Below are positions 26,769 through 36,889 of a stretch of DNA of 64,000 nt, in pieces (within the stretch, counting starts at the first letter, position 1; every line of letters begins with the position of its first letter). Source of the stretch: Komagataeibacter swingsii. GTDB lineage: Bacteria > Pseudomonadota > Alphaproteobacteria > Acetobacterales > Acetobacteraceae. The position numbers and the translations under genes were made by a program. The stretch lies in NCBI RefSeq assembly GCF_003207895.1, contig NZ_NKUB01000007.1:1-64000 (forward strand). Direction: 5' to 3'. The notes below the pieces were generated by a model that worked only from the letters and a program-made list of their open reading frames with translations, was not told the DNA's origin and searched no databases.

Positions 26769-26880
26769 AGAAGTTTCTGGTGAAGCTTTTTCCAGAAAGC
26801 TTCGAAAGAACGCCGCCTTTTTTGAAAAAGGTGGCACAAAAGAACTTTTATTTATCAGTCAGTTGTTTTCAAACAGTCGC
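26769..26880. repeat. Dual-hairpin repeat, copy 4, with one IS-like end
   Basis: GAAGCTTTTTCCAGAAAGCTTC at 26783-26804, then CGCCGCCTTTTTTTGAAAAAGG, then the end TTTTCAAACAGTCGC at 26866-26880 followed by TAA. This end is the mirror of the left end of copy 3 (GCGACTGTTT). The other end has been lost. It lies between convergent genes. Confidence 0.87.
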
Positions 26881-26949
26881 TAACCGATGCGACGGGCATA
26901 GGGGCAGGAAATGTCCGGCCCGTTGCCCTGACAGGCGACGGGGCATGAA

Positions 26950-26980
26950 AAAGGCCGGCACCCTGTCGGGGCCGGCCTTT
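26950..26980 (-). terminator. Intrinsic terminator of the small coiled-coil gene
   Basis: AAAGGCCGGC (26950-26959) and GCCGGCCTTT (26971-26980) form a 10-bp stem. On the minus strand it is followed by a T-rich run. It lies 11 bases past the stop of the gene at 26992. Confidence 0.8.
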
Positions 26981-26991
26981 CCTTTGCCTGT

Positions 26992-27270
26992 TCAGATGCT
27001 GCGTTCGGGCCGCCTGCGCGGGCTGCGTGGCCGGTCCGTGCCGCTGGGGCGGGGGGTATTGCGCTGTTCCCCGGCCTTCAGGGCGGGGGCGGCGCTGACT
27101 TCGCTTTCCAGTTGGCGGATGCGCTTCTGCACGCTTTCGCGCAGGGCGGGGGATGTATGCGATTTCATGGTGGCCAGCGTTTCACGCAGGTCGCGCAGCT
27201 GCTTCTGTTTTTCAGCAAGCGTGCGACGGATCGGCTGGTTGTCGGACATCTGTCCGTGGAATGCGCGCAT
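26992..27270 (-). CDS. Small coiled-coil hypothetical protein
   Basis: A 92-residue protein. The middle (RTLAEKQKQLRDLRETLATM and RESVQKRIRQLESEV) has heptad-like spacing of hydrophobic residues and many charges, so a coiled coil is likely. The last 20 residues are Arg/Pro-rich. I recognise no family. ATG at 27270 has AGGA upstream; ATG at 27249 is nearly as good. It follows hisC after 132 bp in the same direction and has its own terminator. Confidence 0.6.
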   Translation of the reverse strand: MRAFHGQMSDNQPIRRTLAEKQKQLRDLRETLATMKSHTSPALRESVQKRIRQLESEVSAAPALKAGEQRNTPRPSGTDRPRSPRRRPERSI

Positions 27271-27402
27271 GATAAGTGTCCTGTGGACCTCGGGTCCAGG
27301 AAATGAGTTGTCGATCGTAGGGTGGAAAGACGGACGGCACGTACCGGCCCCGCCTGCCATCACGGCAGGTCGGGCGGGCGCGGATACGTGATGAACCGGG
27401 GG

Positions 27403-28473
27403 CTAACCCCCGTTTTGCGCCAGCACGTCAGCCAGTCCCGCTATCAGGGCCTGACATTCGGCGTCAGTACCAATGGTGATGCGTAGCCATTGTGCAATGC
27501 GCGGGGTCCGGAAATGACGCACGATGATTGCCCGTTCCCGCAGGGCGGCGGCAAGGTATGCGGCATCACGGTCCGGGTGCCGGACGAATATGAAATTCGC
27601 CTGTGATGGCAGGACCGCGAACCCCATCTTTCCCAGGCTGTCGGTCAGCCTGTCCCGTGAGCTTATGATTTTCCCGCGGGTGTTTGCAAGCCATTCCCGA
27701 TCCTCGATCGCGGCAATGGCGCCCGCCTGCGCCAGACGGTCCAGCGGATAGGAATTGAAACTGTCCTTTATACGGGTCAGGGCCGCGATCAGGTCGGGCT
27801 GCCCGATGGCGTAGCCCACCCGCAATCCCGCCAGCGCGCTGGATTTGGACAGCGTGCGCACCACCAGCAGGTTGGGGTGCCGGCCCACCAGCGTGATCGC
27901 CGTCTCCGCGCCGAAATCGACATAGGCTTCGTCCACCACCACCACCGCATCGGGATGGTCCGTCAGCACGGTGCGGATGGCGTCCAGGCCCAGTGCGATT
28001 CCCGTTGGGGCATTGGGGTTGGGAATGATGATGCCGCCACACGGCCTGCGATAGGCGGCAATGTCGATGCGCATGTCATCATCCAGCGGCACCGTTTCAT
28101 GCCGTATGCCATACAGGCCGCAGTAAACGGGGTAGAAGCTGTAGGTGATGTCGGGAAACAGCAGCGGCGCGTCATGGTTGAGCAGCCCCTGGAAGGTATG
28201 GGCCAGCACTTCGTCCGACCCATTGCCCACGAAAACGTGGTCGGCCGGGATATCATGCGTGCGCGCGATGGCGGCGCACAGCGCCTGCGCCGTGGGGTCG
28301 GGATACAGGCGCAGCGTGTCATTGGTCGCCGCCCGTATGGCGTCCAGCACCCTGGGCGAGGGACCGTACGGGCATTCATTGGTATTCAGCTTGATCAGGT
28401 TGGCCAGTCTGGGCTGCTCCCCCGGCACATAGGGGGTCAGGGTGTGGACGACAGGACTCCAGAAACGGCTCAT
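27403..28473 (-). CDS. hisC: Histidinol-phosphate aminotransferase
   Basis: A 356-residue class I/II PLP aminotransferase, which converts imidazole-acetol phosphate to histidinol phosphate in histidine synthesis. [25 protein letters not shown] and [10 protein letters not shown] are typical of HisC, and the PLP lysine lies in [15 protein letters not shown]. Enzymes of this family can also act on aromatic amino acids. No other his genes are nearby, so it may be a second copy or have another preferred substrate. Confidence 0.88.
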   Translation of the reverse strand: MSRFWSPVVHTLTPYVPGEQPRLANLIKLNTNECPYGPSPRVLDAIRAATNDTLRLYPDPTAQALCAAIARTHDIPADHVFVGNGSDEVLAHTFQGLLNHDAPLLFPDITYSFYPVYCGLYGIRHETVPLDDDMRIDIAAYRRPCGGIIIPNPNAPTGIALGLDAIRTVLTDHPDAVVVVDEAYVDFGAETAITLVGRHPNLLVVRTLSKSSALAGLRVGYAIGQPDLIAALTRIKDSFNSYPLDRLAQAGAIAAIEDREWLANTRGKIISSRDRLTDSLGKMGFAVLPSQANFIFVRHPDRDAAYLAAALRERAIIVRHFRTPRIAQWLRITIGTDAECQALIAGLADVLAQNGG

Positions 28474-28567
28474 CAGGGTGAATTCCAGATTGTCAGGATC
28501 ATGAAAACAGGCGCGCCCGTCCCTGCGTTCAGGATACGGGCGCGGGTCGGGTCAGGGGGAAAGCAGG

Positions 28568-29116
28568 TCAGCCCTGCGCCGGGGCCGGGCGGCCCATGGC
28601 GGATACAAGGGCGGCGTTGCCCTGCCGGGTGGCCAGGATACGCGCGCTGATCCCCTCGCCATCACGCAGGTCGGGGTTGGCGCCATGTTCCAGCAGGAAG
28701 GTCACCATGGGGTCACGGTTGAACATGACCGCAAAAATCAGCGGCGTGCGCCCGACAAAATTGGGCACGTCAATTCCGGCGCCATGGTCAACCAGCACGC
28801 GCGCGCAGGGCAGGTCGCCCTTGAACGCCACACCAGCCAGCGCGGTCGCCCCCTTTGCATCCTGCAGGTTGGGGTCGGCCCCGCCCGCCAGCAGCGCGCG
28901 CACGGTTTCGGCATGGCCGTTATAGGCCGCCAGGATCAGCGCGGTGTAGCCTTTGTCATTGCGGGTGTCGGGGTTGATGCCCGCTTTCAGGAATTCGCTT
29001 ACCAGGTCTGTCTGCCCGTCACGGGCGGCGGACAGGAACAGGGTCTCGATTTCCGCGTTGCTGAAGGATTCGGGTGCGGCGGCGGCGGGGTCGCCGCTGG
29101 CGATTGTCTTGCTCAT
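28568..29116 (-). CDS. Ankyrin-repeat protein
   Basis: A 182-residue protein with four or five ankyrin repeats from about residue 25 to 165; the units NDKGYTALILAAYNGHAETV, AKGATALAGVAFKGDLPCAR and VGRTPLIFAVMFNRDPMVT show the TPLxxA core. No signal peptide or membrane segment is seen. Such proteins bind partners, not identifiable here. It is 94 bp upstream of hisC in the same direction. Confidence 0.88.
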   Translation of the reverse strand: MSKTIASGDPAAAAPESFSNAEIETLFLSAARDGQTDLVSEFLKAGINPDTRNDKGYTALILAAYNGHAETVRALLAGGADPNLQDAKGATALAGVAFKGDLPCARVLVDHGAGIDVPNFVGRTPLIFAVMFNRDPMVTFLLEHGANPDLRDGEGISARILATRQGNAALVSAMGRPAPAQG

Positions 29117-29219
29117 GTGCCTGCCTCGCTGGTCGGGTTGCGGAAAACGGGGGCGGGGGCCGGTCCCGTCAGGTGCGGCGGATCATAGGACGGTTCGGCT
29201 GAAAAGAACATACGGGCCG

Positions 29220-30245
29220 TCACGCGTCCCCGGGTTGCCGCCATGCGATGGCGCGGCATTCCCCGTGTTCCATGACCCCCATCACATCAGGCGGCAGGCC
29301 GGTATCGCGCATGGCGCGGGCCAGCCTGCGCACCGGCTCATCCATGGGTTCGTCCGTCAGGCGGAACGTGCCGAAATGCATGCCGATGCCATGGTGCGCC
29401 CCAAGCTGGCGCAGGCCCTCCAGCGCTTCCTCGGGCGTGGTATGCACGCCCGCCATCAGTGCGCGCGGGTCATAGGCCCCGATGGGCAGGAAGGCGATAT
29501 CGGGTGCGCCCAGGCGGTCACGGATCAGCCCCCAGTGCCGCCCATGGGCCGTGTCGCCCGCAAAGAACAGCCGGTGTCCTGCGTCATCATGCAGCATGAA
29601 CCCGCCCCACAGGCTTTTGTTGTGGTCAAACGGGGTGCGGGCCGCGCCATGGCGGGCAGGCGTGCAGGTTATCTGCAGCCCCGTGATCGCCACGGACTGC
29701 CACCAGTCCAGTTCCATGATGCGTTTCAGCCCGGTTTTGCGCATGAAGCGGGCATTGCACAGCGGTGTCACCACCAGCGGGTCATCCCCGCGCCGTGCGA
29801 TGGCCCGCAGCGTGGGCAGGTCCATATGGTCGTAATGCGCGTGGGACACCAGCACCACGTCGATACGCGGCAGGTCGGCCAGCGCGCGGCCCGGCGCGCG
29901 TACCCGCTTTGGCCCCATGAAGGAAAAGGGCGAACAGCGCATGGAAAAAATGGGATCGGTCAGGATGCCCAGCGCCGTGCCATCGGGGCGGGGCAGGCGG
30001 ATCAGGAACGTGCTGTGCCCGATAAACGTCACCTGTGCGGTGCCCGGCGCGGGAAGGGCGTGCGGGTCGCCGGTGGGGAGGGGATTTTCAATCCACGCGG
30101 GCCAGTCCGATTTCGGCCGGTTCCACTGCCATTTCAGGATGGACATCCGGCGCATCCGCCCCGGTGGCGCGGCGTCGGGGCGGATGGCGGGGGGATTGAA
30201 AAAGCGGGCGCCATCCGTGTGGTCGCTGGCGGGTAGCGGGGGCAT
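29220..30245 (-). CDS. Metallo-beta-lactamase-fold hydrolase (UlaG/NAPE-PLD-like)
   Basis: A 341-residue metal-dependent hydrolase. The zinc motif HAHYDHMD follows TFIGHSTFLIRL, and FFAGDTAHG and GMHFGTFRLTDEP supply further ligands. The pattern is that of the UlaG/NAPE-PLD-like group. Bacterial members act on phosphodiesters or lactones, and the substrate here is open. The ATG at 30245 is preferred over one 34 codons upstream. It is divergent from tkt. Confidence 0.85.
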   Translation of the reverse strand: MPPLPASDHTDGARFFNPPAIRPDAAPPGRMRRMSILKWQWNRPKSDWPAWIENPLPTGDPHALPAPGTAQVTFIGHSTFLIRLPRPDGTALGILTDPIFSMRCSPFSFMGPKRVRAPGRALADLPRIDVVLVSHAHYDHMDLPTLRAIARRGDDPLVVTPLCNARFMRKTGLKRIMELDWWQSVAITGLQITCTPARHGAARTPFDHNKSLWGGFMLHDDAGHRLFFAGDTAHGRHWGLIRDRLGAPDIAFLPIGAYDPRALMAGVHTTPEEALEGLRQLGAHHGIGMHFGTFRLTDEPMDEPVRRLARAMRDTGLPPDVMGVMEHGECRAIAWRQPGDA

Positions 30246-30680
30246 GCGTGGTCTCCATCGGCGGACGGTGCGTGGCCCTGATCTGGTGGGGGAGGCGGGG
30301 GGCCGTGTCAAATTCCACGCCCGTGCGCCGTCAGGACGCGCAGGCAACCGGGTGGGAAGCCATGCGCTGTCATAGGGAATGGCGGGGCACGGCGGCCTGT
30401 TCCCCCGGGCCGCGGGTAACGGCTTGATGAGATGGCTTGTTCCGTCCCGAAGGTCGTGAGAAGGTGCGTGCCGTGAAAAGCCTTTGTTTCCTTGCGCTCC
30501 GCGCTATCCATCAGTGGGCGGCCCGGGTGCGGGTGGAATGGAAAGAAAAACAAGAAAGGTTGTTGTGTCCAGGCAGCAGGCCCGGCCCGATCAGGACAAC
30601 GACCATGGCTGTAAGGAGGCCGGTCTTCCATGCGTTCTTTGACAACATCCCCCGTGATGGCACCTGAAGGAGGTGGCGCA
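30246..30680. other. Divergent intergenic region between MBL-fold gene and tkt
   Basis: About 435 bases, no supportable gene. It must hold the promoters of both genes. AAGGAGG at 30667-30673 is the tkt ribosome site. I did not find a -35/-10 pair with good spacing. Confidence 0.5.
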
Positions 30681-32741
30681 ATGCCCACCAATATCGATAC
30701 GCTGTGCATCAACACCATCCGCACGCTGTCCATGGATGCGGTGCAGAAGGCGAATTCCGGCCATCCCGGCACCGCCATGGCGCTTGCCCCCGTGGCCTAT
30801 ACGCTGTGGCGCGATGTGCTGAACTATGACCCGGCCAACCCGCTATGGCCCAACCGTGACCGTTTCGTGCTGTCGATCGGGCATGCCTCCATGCTGCTGT
30901 ATTCGCTGATCCACCTGGCCGGTATCCGCGATGTGCGCCCCGGCGGGGTCAGCAATGACCGGCCCGCCCTGACGCTGGAGGATCTTGAGCAGTTCCGCCA
31001 GCTGGACTCGCTCACTCCCGGCCATCCGGAATACCACCACACCGCTGGCGTCGAGACCACGACCGGCCCGCTGGGCCAGGGCTGCGGTAACTCCGTCGGC
31101 ATGGCGATCGCGGAAAAATGGCTGGCCGAGCGGTATAACCGCCCCGGGTTCAGGCTGTTCGACCACCATATCTATGCGCTGTGCGGTGATGGCGACAACA
31201 TGGAAGGCGTCTCCAGCGAGGCCGCGTCCATCGCGGGCCACCTGAAGCTGGGCAACCTGACATGGATCTATGACAGCAACCATATTTCCATCGAAGGCTC
31301 GACCAACATCGCCTTTACCGAAAGCGTGCACAAACGCTTCGAGGCCTATGGCTGGCATGTCCTTGAACTGAAGGACGCCAACGACACCGGCGACATGCGC
31401 CGCCTGCTGGCCGAAGCGAAGGCCGAGACCTCGCGGCCCACGCTGATCATCGTCCATTCCATCATCGGCTGGGGCGCGCCGCACCTTGCCGGGACGGCGG
31501 AAGCGCACGGCTCCCCGCTGGGTGTCGAGGAAATCCGCGAGACCAAGAAATTCTACGGCTGGCCGGAAGACAAAAGCTTCTATGTGCCCGACGGCGTGCC
31601 CGAACACTTCCAGGTGGGCATCGCCACGCGGGGTGCTGCCGCGTCGCAGGCATGGGACGACCTGTTCAGGGCCTATCGCGCCAAATATCCCGATGAGGCG
31701 GCCCAGCTTGACCATATCTTCGCCGGCACCCTGCCCGAAGGGTGGGACAGGGACATCCCGGTATTCGACGCGGACGCCAAGGGCGTCGCCTCCCGCGCAA
31801 GCTCGGGCAAGGTGCTGAACGAGATCGCGAAGAATTACCCGTGGATGATCGGTGGCTCGGCCGACCTGTCGCCGTCCACCAAGACGCACCTGACGTTCGA
31901 TGGCGCGGGCGATTTCCAGCCGCCGCAATGGGGCGGGACCTATGGCGGGCGCAACCTGCATTTCGGCGTGCGCGAACACGCGATGGGATCGATCAGCAAC
32001 GGCCTGGCGCTGTATGGCATCCGCGCCTACTGCTCGGGCTTCCTGATCTTCTCCGATTACATGAAGCCGCCCATCCGGCTCTCGGCGCTCATGAAGCTGC
32101 CGGTGACCTATATCTTCACCCATGATTCGATCGGGGTGGGCGAGGACGGCCCGACCCACCAGCCCATCGAACAGCTGGCCCAGCTGCGCGCCACCCCCGG
32201 CGTGACCGTGCTGCGCCCGGCGGATGCGAACGAGGTGGCGGAAGCCTGGCGCACGCTGGTCCGGCTGACCGACCGCCCCAGCGTGCTGGCGCTGAGCCGC
32301 CAGAACCTGCCCACCATCTGCCGCAAGACCTATGCGCCAGCAACAGGTCTGGCAAAAGGGGCCTATGTCCTTGCGGATACCGATGGGCGTCCCGATGTCA
32401 TCCTCATGGCAACGGGTAGCGAGGTCGGCCTGATCGTGAAGGCCGGGGAAAAGCTGAAGGCGGACGGGATCAGGGCGCGCCTTGTCTCCATGCCGTCATG
32501 GGACCTGTTCGAGGCCCAGCCCAAGGCTTACCGCGACAGCGTCCTGCCGCCCGATATCACCGCGCGTGTCGCGGTGGAGCAGGCGGCAGCGCTGGGCTGG
32601 GACCGTTATACCGGCCTGGCGGGGGAGACGATCGTGATGCACGGCTTTGGCGCCTCCGCCCCGGCGGAGCAGCTGGAAGTCAAATTCGGTTTCACGGTTG
32701 ACGCCGTGGTGGCCGCCGCCCGCAGGCAGGCGGGCAAATAG
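30681..32741 (+). CDS. tkt: Transketolase
   Basis: A 686-residue thiamine-diphosphate enzyme moving two-carbon units between pentose-phosphate sugars. The start MDAVQKANSGHPGTAM, the ThDP motif CGDGDNMEGVSSEAASIAGHL, and the Pyr-domain THDSIGVGEDGPTHQP are classic. The ATG at 30681 has AAGGAGG 7 bases upstream. It opens a 13-kb run of pentose-phosphate genes on the plus strand. Confidence 0.97.
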   Translation: MPTNIDTLCINTIRTLSMDAVQKANSGHPGTAMALAPVAYTLWRDVLNYDPANPLWPNRDRFVLSIGHASMLLYSLIHLAGIRDVRPGGVSNDRPALTLEDLEQFRQLDSLTPGHPEYHHTAGVETTTGPLGQGCGNSVGMAIAEKWLAERYNRPGFRLFDHHIYALCGDGDNMEGVSSEAASIAGHLKLGNLTWIYDSNHISIEGSTNIAFTESVHKRFEAYGWHVLELKDANDTGDMRRLLAEAKAETSRPTLIIVHSIIGWGAPHLAGTAEAHGSPLGVEEIRETKKFYGWPEDKSFYVPDGVPEHFQVGIATRGAAASQAWDDLFRAYRAKYPDEAAQLDHIFAGTLPEGWDRDIPVFDADAKGVASRASSGKVLNEIAKNYPWMIGGSADLSPSTKTHLTFDGAGDFQPPQWGGTYGGRNLHFGVREHAMGSISNGLALYGIRAYCSGFLIFSDYMKPPIRLSALMKLPVTYIFTHDSIGVGEDGPTHQPIEQLAQLRATPGVTVLRPADANEVAEAWRTLVRLTDRPSVLALSRQNLPTICRKTYAPATGLAKGAYVLADTDGRPDVILMATGSEVGLIVKAGEKLKADGIRARLVSMPSWDLFEAQPKAYRDSVLPPDITARVAVEQAAALGWDRYTGLAGETIVMHGFGASAPAEQLEVKFGFTVDAVVAAARRQAGK

Positions 32742-32754
32742 GTAAGGATGGGCA

Positions 32755-32793
32755 GGCAGGCGGGACAGCGCGTTCCGCCTGCCTTGCTGTTTT
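32755..32793 (+). terminator. Possible terminator/attenuator between tkt and tal-pgi
   Basis: GGCAGGCGG (32755-32763) and CCGCCTGCC (32775-32783) form a 9-bp stem, followed by TTGCTGTTTT. It is 14 bases after the tkt stop and would reduce read-through into tal-pgi. Confidence 0.6.
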
Positions 32794-32855
32794 AAGGACG
32801 CAGTATTGGCGACGCGGGGCCTGCCCGCGCTGTCGGCAAGCAAAGGAAGCACGGC

Positions 32856-35714
32856 ATGAGTGCGCAAGAATCTGGTAGCGAAAATCCGTTGAAGGAACTG
32901 GCCCGCTATGGCCAGTCCCCGTGGCTGGACTTCATCCAGCGTTCCTATACCGAAAATGGCAGCCTGAAGAAGCTGGTTGATGAAGACGGGCTGAAGGGCG
33001 TGACCTCCAACCCCGCCATCTTCCAGAAGGCCATGGGGCAGGGCACGGATTACGATGCCCAGATCCGTTCGGTGCTGGCGCACCAGGTGCTTGATGCAGG
33101 CGCGCTGTACGAACTGCTGGCCGTGGACGATATCCGGGCGGCAGCCAAAGTGCTGTATCCGGTCTATGAACAGACGAAGGGCGTGGACGGTTACGTCAGC
33201 CTTGAAGTGTCGCCCTATCTGGCGCGGGATACCAAGGGCACGCTGCATGAGGCGCTGCGCCTGTGGAAGGCGGTCGGTGCCCGCAACCTCATGATCAAGA
33301 TTCCCGGCACTGAAGAAGGCGTGCCCGCCGTGCGCGCCGCCATTGCCGAAGGGCTGAGCATCAACGTTACCCTGCTGTTCTCGATCGATGCCTACAAGAA
33401 GGTGCTGGAAGCCTACATCACCGGGCTGGAGGACCGCCTTGGCCGTGGCGAGAGTGTCGCGGGCATCGCCAGTGTCGCGTCCTTCTTCGTCAGCCGCATC
33501 GACGTGAAGATCGACAAGGAAATCGACGCCCGCGTGGCGAAGGGCGACAAGGAAAGTGCCGCGCTGAAGGCGCTGCGCGGCAAGGTCGCGATCGCCAACG
33601 CCAAGATGGCGTACGAGCACTGGAAGGACGTTACGGCCAGCGCGCGATGGAAAAAGCTGGCCGATGCCGGCGCCCAGCCGCAGCGCCTGCTATGGGCCAG
33701 CACCGGCACGAAGGACAAGTCCTTCAGCGACGTGCTGTATGTGGATGGCCTGATCGGCCCCGAAACCGTCAACACCATCCCGCCCGCCACGTTCGACGCC
33801 TTCCGTGACCACGGCAAGGTCGCGCCCACCCTGACGCAGGATGTCGAGGGTGCGAGGAAAGTGATGGCTGAAGCCCAGCGCCTCGGGCTGGACCTTGATG
33901 GCGTCACGAAGGTGCTGGTGGATGAGGGTGTGGCCTCCTTCGCCGATGCGTTTGATGACCTGCTGGGTTCGGTCGCGGCCAAGCAGGCGGCGTTCCTTGG
34001 CAGGAAGGTCACCTCCACCGCGCTCAGGCTGCCTGCCGACCTGCAGAAGGCGGTTGATGCGGAACTGGAGACATGGCGCAAGAAGGGCAATGTCCGCCGC
34101 GTGTGGGACAAGGATGCAACCCTGTGGACCGGCAAGGACGAGGCAAGCTGGCTGAAATGGCTGGACATCACCGATGACCAGGTGGCCGCCCTGTCGAAGT
34201 TCGAGGATTTCCAGGCGGAGGTGAAGGCGCGCGGCTTCCGCGATGCGCTGCTGCTGGGCATGGGTGGTTCCAGCCTTGGCCCCGAAGTGCTGGCGCAGAC
34301 ATTCGGCAAGCACGAAGGCTTCCCGCACCTGTACGTGCTCGACAGCACCGACCCGCAGCAGGTGCGTGATTTCGGGAAGAAGATCGATATCAGCAAGACG
34401 CTGTTCATCGTCTCGTCCAAGTCCGGTGGCACGCTGGAGCCGAACATCCTCAAGGCCTATTTCTTCGACCAGGCGAAAAAGGTGCTGGGTGACAAGGCGG
34501 GTTCGCACTTCATCACCGTGACCGATCCGGGTTCGCACATGGAAGACGTGGCGAAGAAGGACGGGTTCTGGAAAATCTTCTACGGTGAAAAGCAGATCGG
34601 TGGCCGGTATTCCGTGCTGTCCGATTTCGGCATGGTGCCAGCCGCCGTCGCCGGACTGCCGCTGAAGCTTTTGCTGGAATCAGCCCAGCGTGGCGAGAAA
34701 TCCTGCGCCGCCTCCGTCCCGCCCGCGCAGAATCCCGGCGTGGTGCTGGGCGCCGTGCTGGGCGTCGCCGCGCGTGATTTCGGGCGCGACAAGGTGACCA
34801 TCATCGCATCCCCCGGCATTTACGACATGGGCGCATGGCTGGAACAGCTTATTGCGGAATCGACCGGCAAGGATGGCCGCGGCCTGATCCCCATTGATGA
34901 CGAGACCATCGGCAAGCCGGGCGTGTATGGAAAGGACCGGGTGTTTGCCTACCTGCGCCTGGCCGAAGACCCCTGCCCGAAGCAGGACGCGGCCTTTGCC
35001 GCGCTGGTCGAGGCGGGTGAGCCGGTCGTGACCATCGAACTGCATGAACGCCGTCAGGTGCTGGAGGAATTCTTCCGCTGGGAATTCGCAACCGCCGTCG
35101 CCGGTGCCGTGATCGGGATCAACCCGTTCAACCAGCCCGATGTCGAGGAATCGAAGATCGAGACCAAGAAGATCACCACCGCCTATAACGAAACCGGCAG
35201 GCTGCCGCCATATGAACCCTTCGCCAAGGATGGTCCGTTCGCCTTCTATGCCGATCCGAAGAACGCTTCGGCGCTGGGCGGCGCCAAGACGGCGGAGGCG
35301 ATCCTGAAGGCCCATTTCGCCCGTGGCAAGGCAGGCGACTATGTTGCGCTGCTGGCCTATATCGATCGTGATACATGGACGCGCGCGTGGATACAGAAGG
35401 TCCGCCTGGACCTGCGTGATGCGCTGAAGCTGGCCACGGCCGCCGAATTCGGCCCCCGTTTCCAGCATTCCACCGGGCAGGCCTACAAGGGCGGCCCCGA
35501 CACGGGCGTGTTCCTGCAGATTACCTGTGACGACGAAGTGAACCTGCCGGTGCCGGGTGAGAAATACACCTTCAGCATCGTCAAGGAAGCGCAGGCCCGT
35601 GGCGACATGGAGGTGCTGGCCGAACGTGGCCGCCGCGTGCTGCGCGTACATATCCGTGGCGCGTTGAAGGCGGGCCTTGAAAAACTTGGGCAGGATATCG
35701 CCCGCGCGGTCTGA
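32856..35714 (+). CDS. tal-pgi: Bifunctional transaldolase / glucose-6-phosphate isomerase
   Basis: A 952-residue fusion. Residues 1-380 are transaldolase, with SNPAIFQKAM, the Schiff-base lysine K148 in NLMIKIPGTEEG, and STGTKDKSFSDVLYVD. Residues from about 420 are glucose-6-phosphate isomerase, with LLLGMGGSSLGPEVLAQTFG (about 464) and SSKSGGTLEPN (about 518). The joining region is short. The fusion links the sedoheptulose/erythrose step to fructose-6-phosphate recycling into glucose-6-phosphate, as needed for a cyclic pentose-phosphate pathway. Such fusions are known in acetic acid bacteria. Confidence 0.95.
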   Translation: MSAQESGSENPLKELARYGQSPWLDFIQRSYTENGSLKKLVDEDGLKGVTSNPAIFQKAMGQGTDYDAQIRSVLAHQVLDAGALYELLAVDDIRAAAKVLYPVYEQTKGVDGYVSLEVSPYLARDTKGTLHEALRLWKAVGARNLMIKIPGTEEGVPAVRAAIAEGLSINVTLLFSIDAYKKVLEAYITGLEDRLGRGESVAGIASVASFFVSRIDVKIDKEIDARVAKGDKESAALKALRGKVAIANAKMAYEHWKDVTASARWKKLADAGAQPQRLLWASTGTKDKSFSDVLYVDGLIGPETVNTIPPATFDAFRDHGKVAPTLTQDVEGARKVMAEAQRLGLDLDGVTKVLVDEGVASFADAFDDLLGSVAAKQAAFLGRKVTSTALRLPADLQKAVDAELETWRKKGNVRRVWDKDATLWTGKDEASWLKWLDITDDQVAALSKFEDFQAEVKARGFRDALLLGMGGSSLGPEVLAQTFGKHEGFPHLYVLDSTDPQQVRDFGKKIDISKTLFIVSSKSGGTLEPNILKAYFFDQAKKVLGDKAGSHFITVTDPGSHMEDVAKKDGFWKIFYGEKQIGGRYSVLSDFGMVPAAVAGLPLKLLLESAQRGEKSCAASVPPAQNPGVVLGAVLGVAARDFGRDKVTIIASPGIYDMGAWLEQLIAESTGKDGRGLIPIDDETIGKPGVYGKDRVFAYLRLAEDPCPKQDAAFAALVEAGEPVVTIELHERRQVLEEFFRWEFATAVAGAVIGINPFNQPDVEESKIETKKITTAYNETGRLPPYEPFAKDGPFAFYADPKNASALGGAKTAEAILKAHFARGKAGDYVALLAYIDRDTWTRAWIQKVRLDLRDALKLATAAEFGPRFQHSTGQAYKGGPDTGVFLQITCDDEVNLPVPGEKYTFSIVKEAQARGDMEVLAERGRRVLRVHIRGALKAGLEKLGQDIARAV

Positions 35715-35725
35715 CCGCATGCTGG

Positions 35726-35757
35726 CCCGTCCCTTCCGGTGAAGGGGCGGGTTTTTT
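35726..35757 (+). terminator. Intrinsic terminator after tal-pgi
   Basis: CCCGTCCCTT (35726-35735) and AAGGGGCGGG (35742-35751) form a 10-bp stem followed by TTTTTT. It separates tkt/tal-pgi from the gnd unit. A second hairpin, GGTCATT-GGGC-AATGACC (35764-35781), lies in the leader of gnd. Confidence 0.88.
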
Positions 35758-35837
35758 GATTGGGGTCATTGGGCAATGACCGCCAGGGCGGTAGGACTAA
35801 GGCCCTATCCTATCCCCCCTTCCAGGAGTGTTTGATT

Positions 35838-36836
35838 ATGCAGATCGGTATTGTTGGCCTTGGCAAGATGGGCGGCAACATTTCCATCCGCCTGACCCGG
35901 CATGGCCATGACGTGGTGGCCTTCGACCGCGATCCCGCCGTTACGGCAAAGGTGTGCGGGCAGGGCGAAGGCGGGCGCTGCATCCCGTCCACCGGGCTTG
36001 CGGACATGGTGGGCAGGCTGTCGGGCCGCAAGGTGGTCTGGCTCATGCTGCCCGCGGGCGCGGTGACGGAAGCGGCGGTGCAGGAACTTGGCGGCCTGCT
36101 GGGCAAGGGCGACATCGTGATCGATGGCGGCAACTCCTTCTACAAGGATGATATCCGCCGCGCCGCCGAGCTGATGAAGAAGGGCATCCATTACATCGAT
36201 GTCGGCACGTCCGGCGGCGTATGGGGGCTGGAGCGCGGGTACTGCATGATGTACGGCGGCACCAAGGACGCCACCGACTACATCGACCCCATCCTGTCGG
36301 CCCTTGCGCCGGGGATTGGCGATATCCCGCGTACCCCGAACCGCGACAAGCCCGGCTTCGACCCGCGCGCGGAACAGGGCTACCTGCATTGCGGTCCCGC
36401 AGGGTCCGGCCATTTCGTGAAGATGGTCCATAACGGCATCGAATACGGCATCATGCAGGCCTTCGCCGAAGGCTTTGACGTGATGAAGTCAAAGAACTCG
36501 ACCGACCTTGCCGAAGACCAGCGGTTCGAGCTGAACATGGCCGACATTGCCGAAGTCTGGCGGCGTGGCAGTGTCGTATCGTCGTGGCTGCTGGACCTGT
36601 CGGCCAGCGCGCTGGCGGGCAACCCCGACCTGTCGAACTACAAGGGCGACGTGGCCGATTCCGGCGAAGGCCGCTGGACCATCGAGGCCGCGATCGAGGA
36701 AGCGGTGCCGGTGCCCGTCATCACCGCGTCGCTGTTCACGCGCTTCCGTTCACGCACGGGCAACAACTTTGCTGAAAAGATGCTGTCCGCCATGCGCTTC
36801 GGCTTCGGCGGTCACATTGAGGGTACGAATAACTGA
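35838..36836 (+). CDS. gnd: 6-phosphogluconate dehydrogenase, decarboxylating (short form)
   Basis: A 332-residue 6PGDH of the short, GndA-like class, making ribulose-5-phosphate, CO2 and NAD(P)H. The Rossmann start is [30 protein letters not shown] binds substrate, and the catalytic lysine lies in [20 protein letters not shown] near residue 195. The short class often prefers NAD; the sequence alone does not settle the cofactor. ATG at 35838 has AGGAG 9 bases ahead. Confidence 0.95.
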   Translation: MQIGIVGLGKMGGNISIRLTRHGHDVVAFDRDPAVTAKVCGQGEGGRCIPSTGLADMVGRLSGRKVVWLMLPAGAVTEAAVQELGGLLGKGDIVIDGGNSFYKDDIRRAAELMKKGIHYIDVGTSGGVWGLERGYCMMYGGTKDATDYIDPILSALAPGIGDIPRTPNRDKPGFDPRAEQGYLHCGPAGSGHFVKMVHNGIEYGIMQAFAEGFDVMKSKNSTDLAEDQRFELNMADIAEVWRRGSVVSSWLLDLSASALAGNPDLSNYKGDVADSGEGRWTIEAAIEEAVPVPVITASLFTRFRSRTGNNFAEKMLSAMRFGFGGHIEGTNN

Positions 36837-36889
36837 CCTGACGCACGGTTGGTAACTGACGGGACGCCAGGGTGCTACGCATGCTGGGT

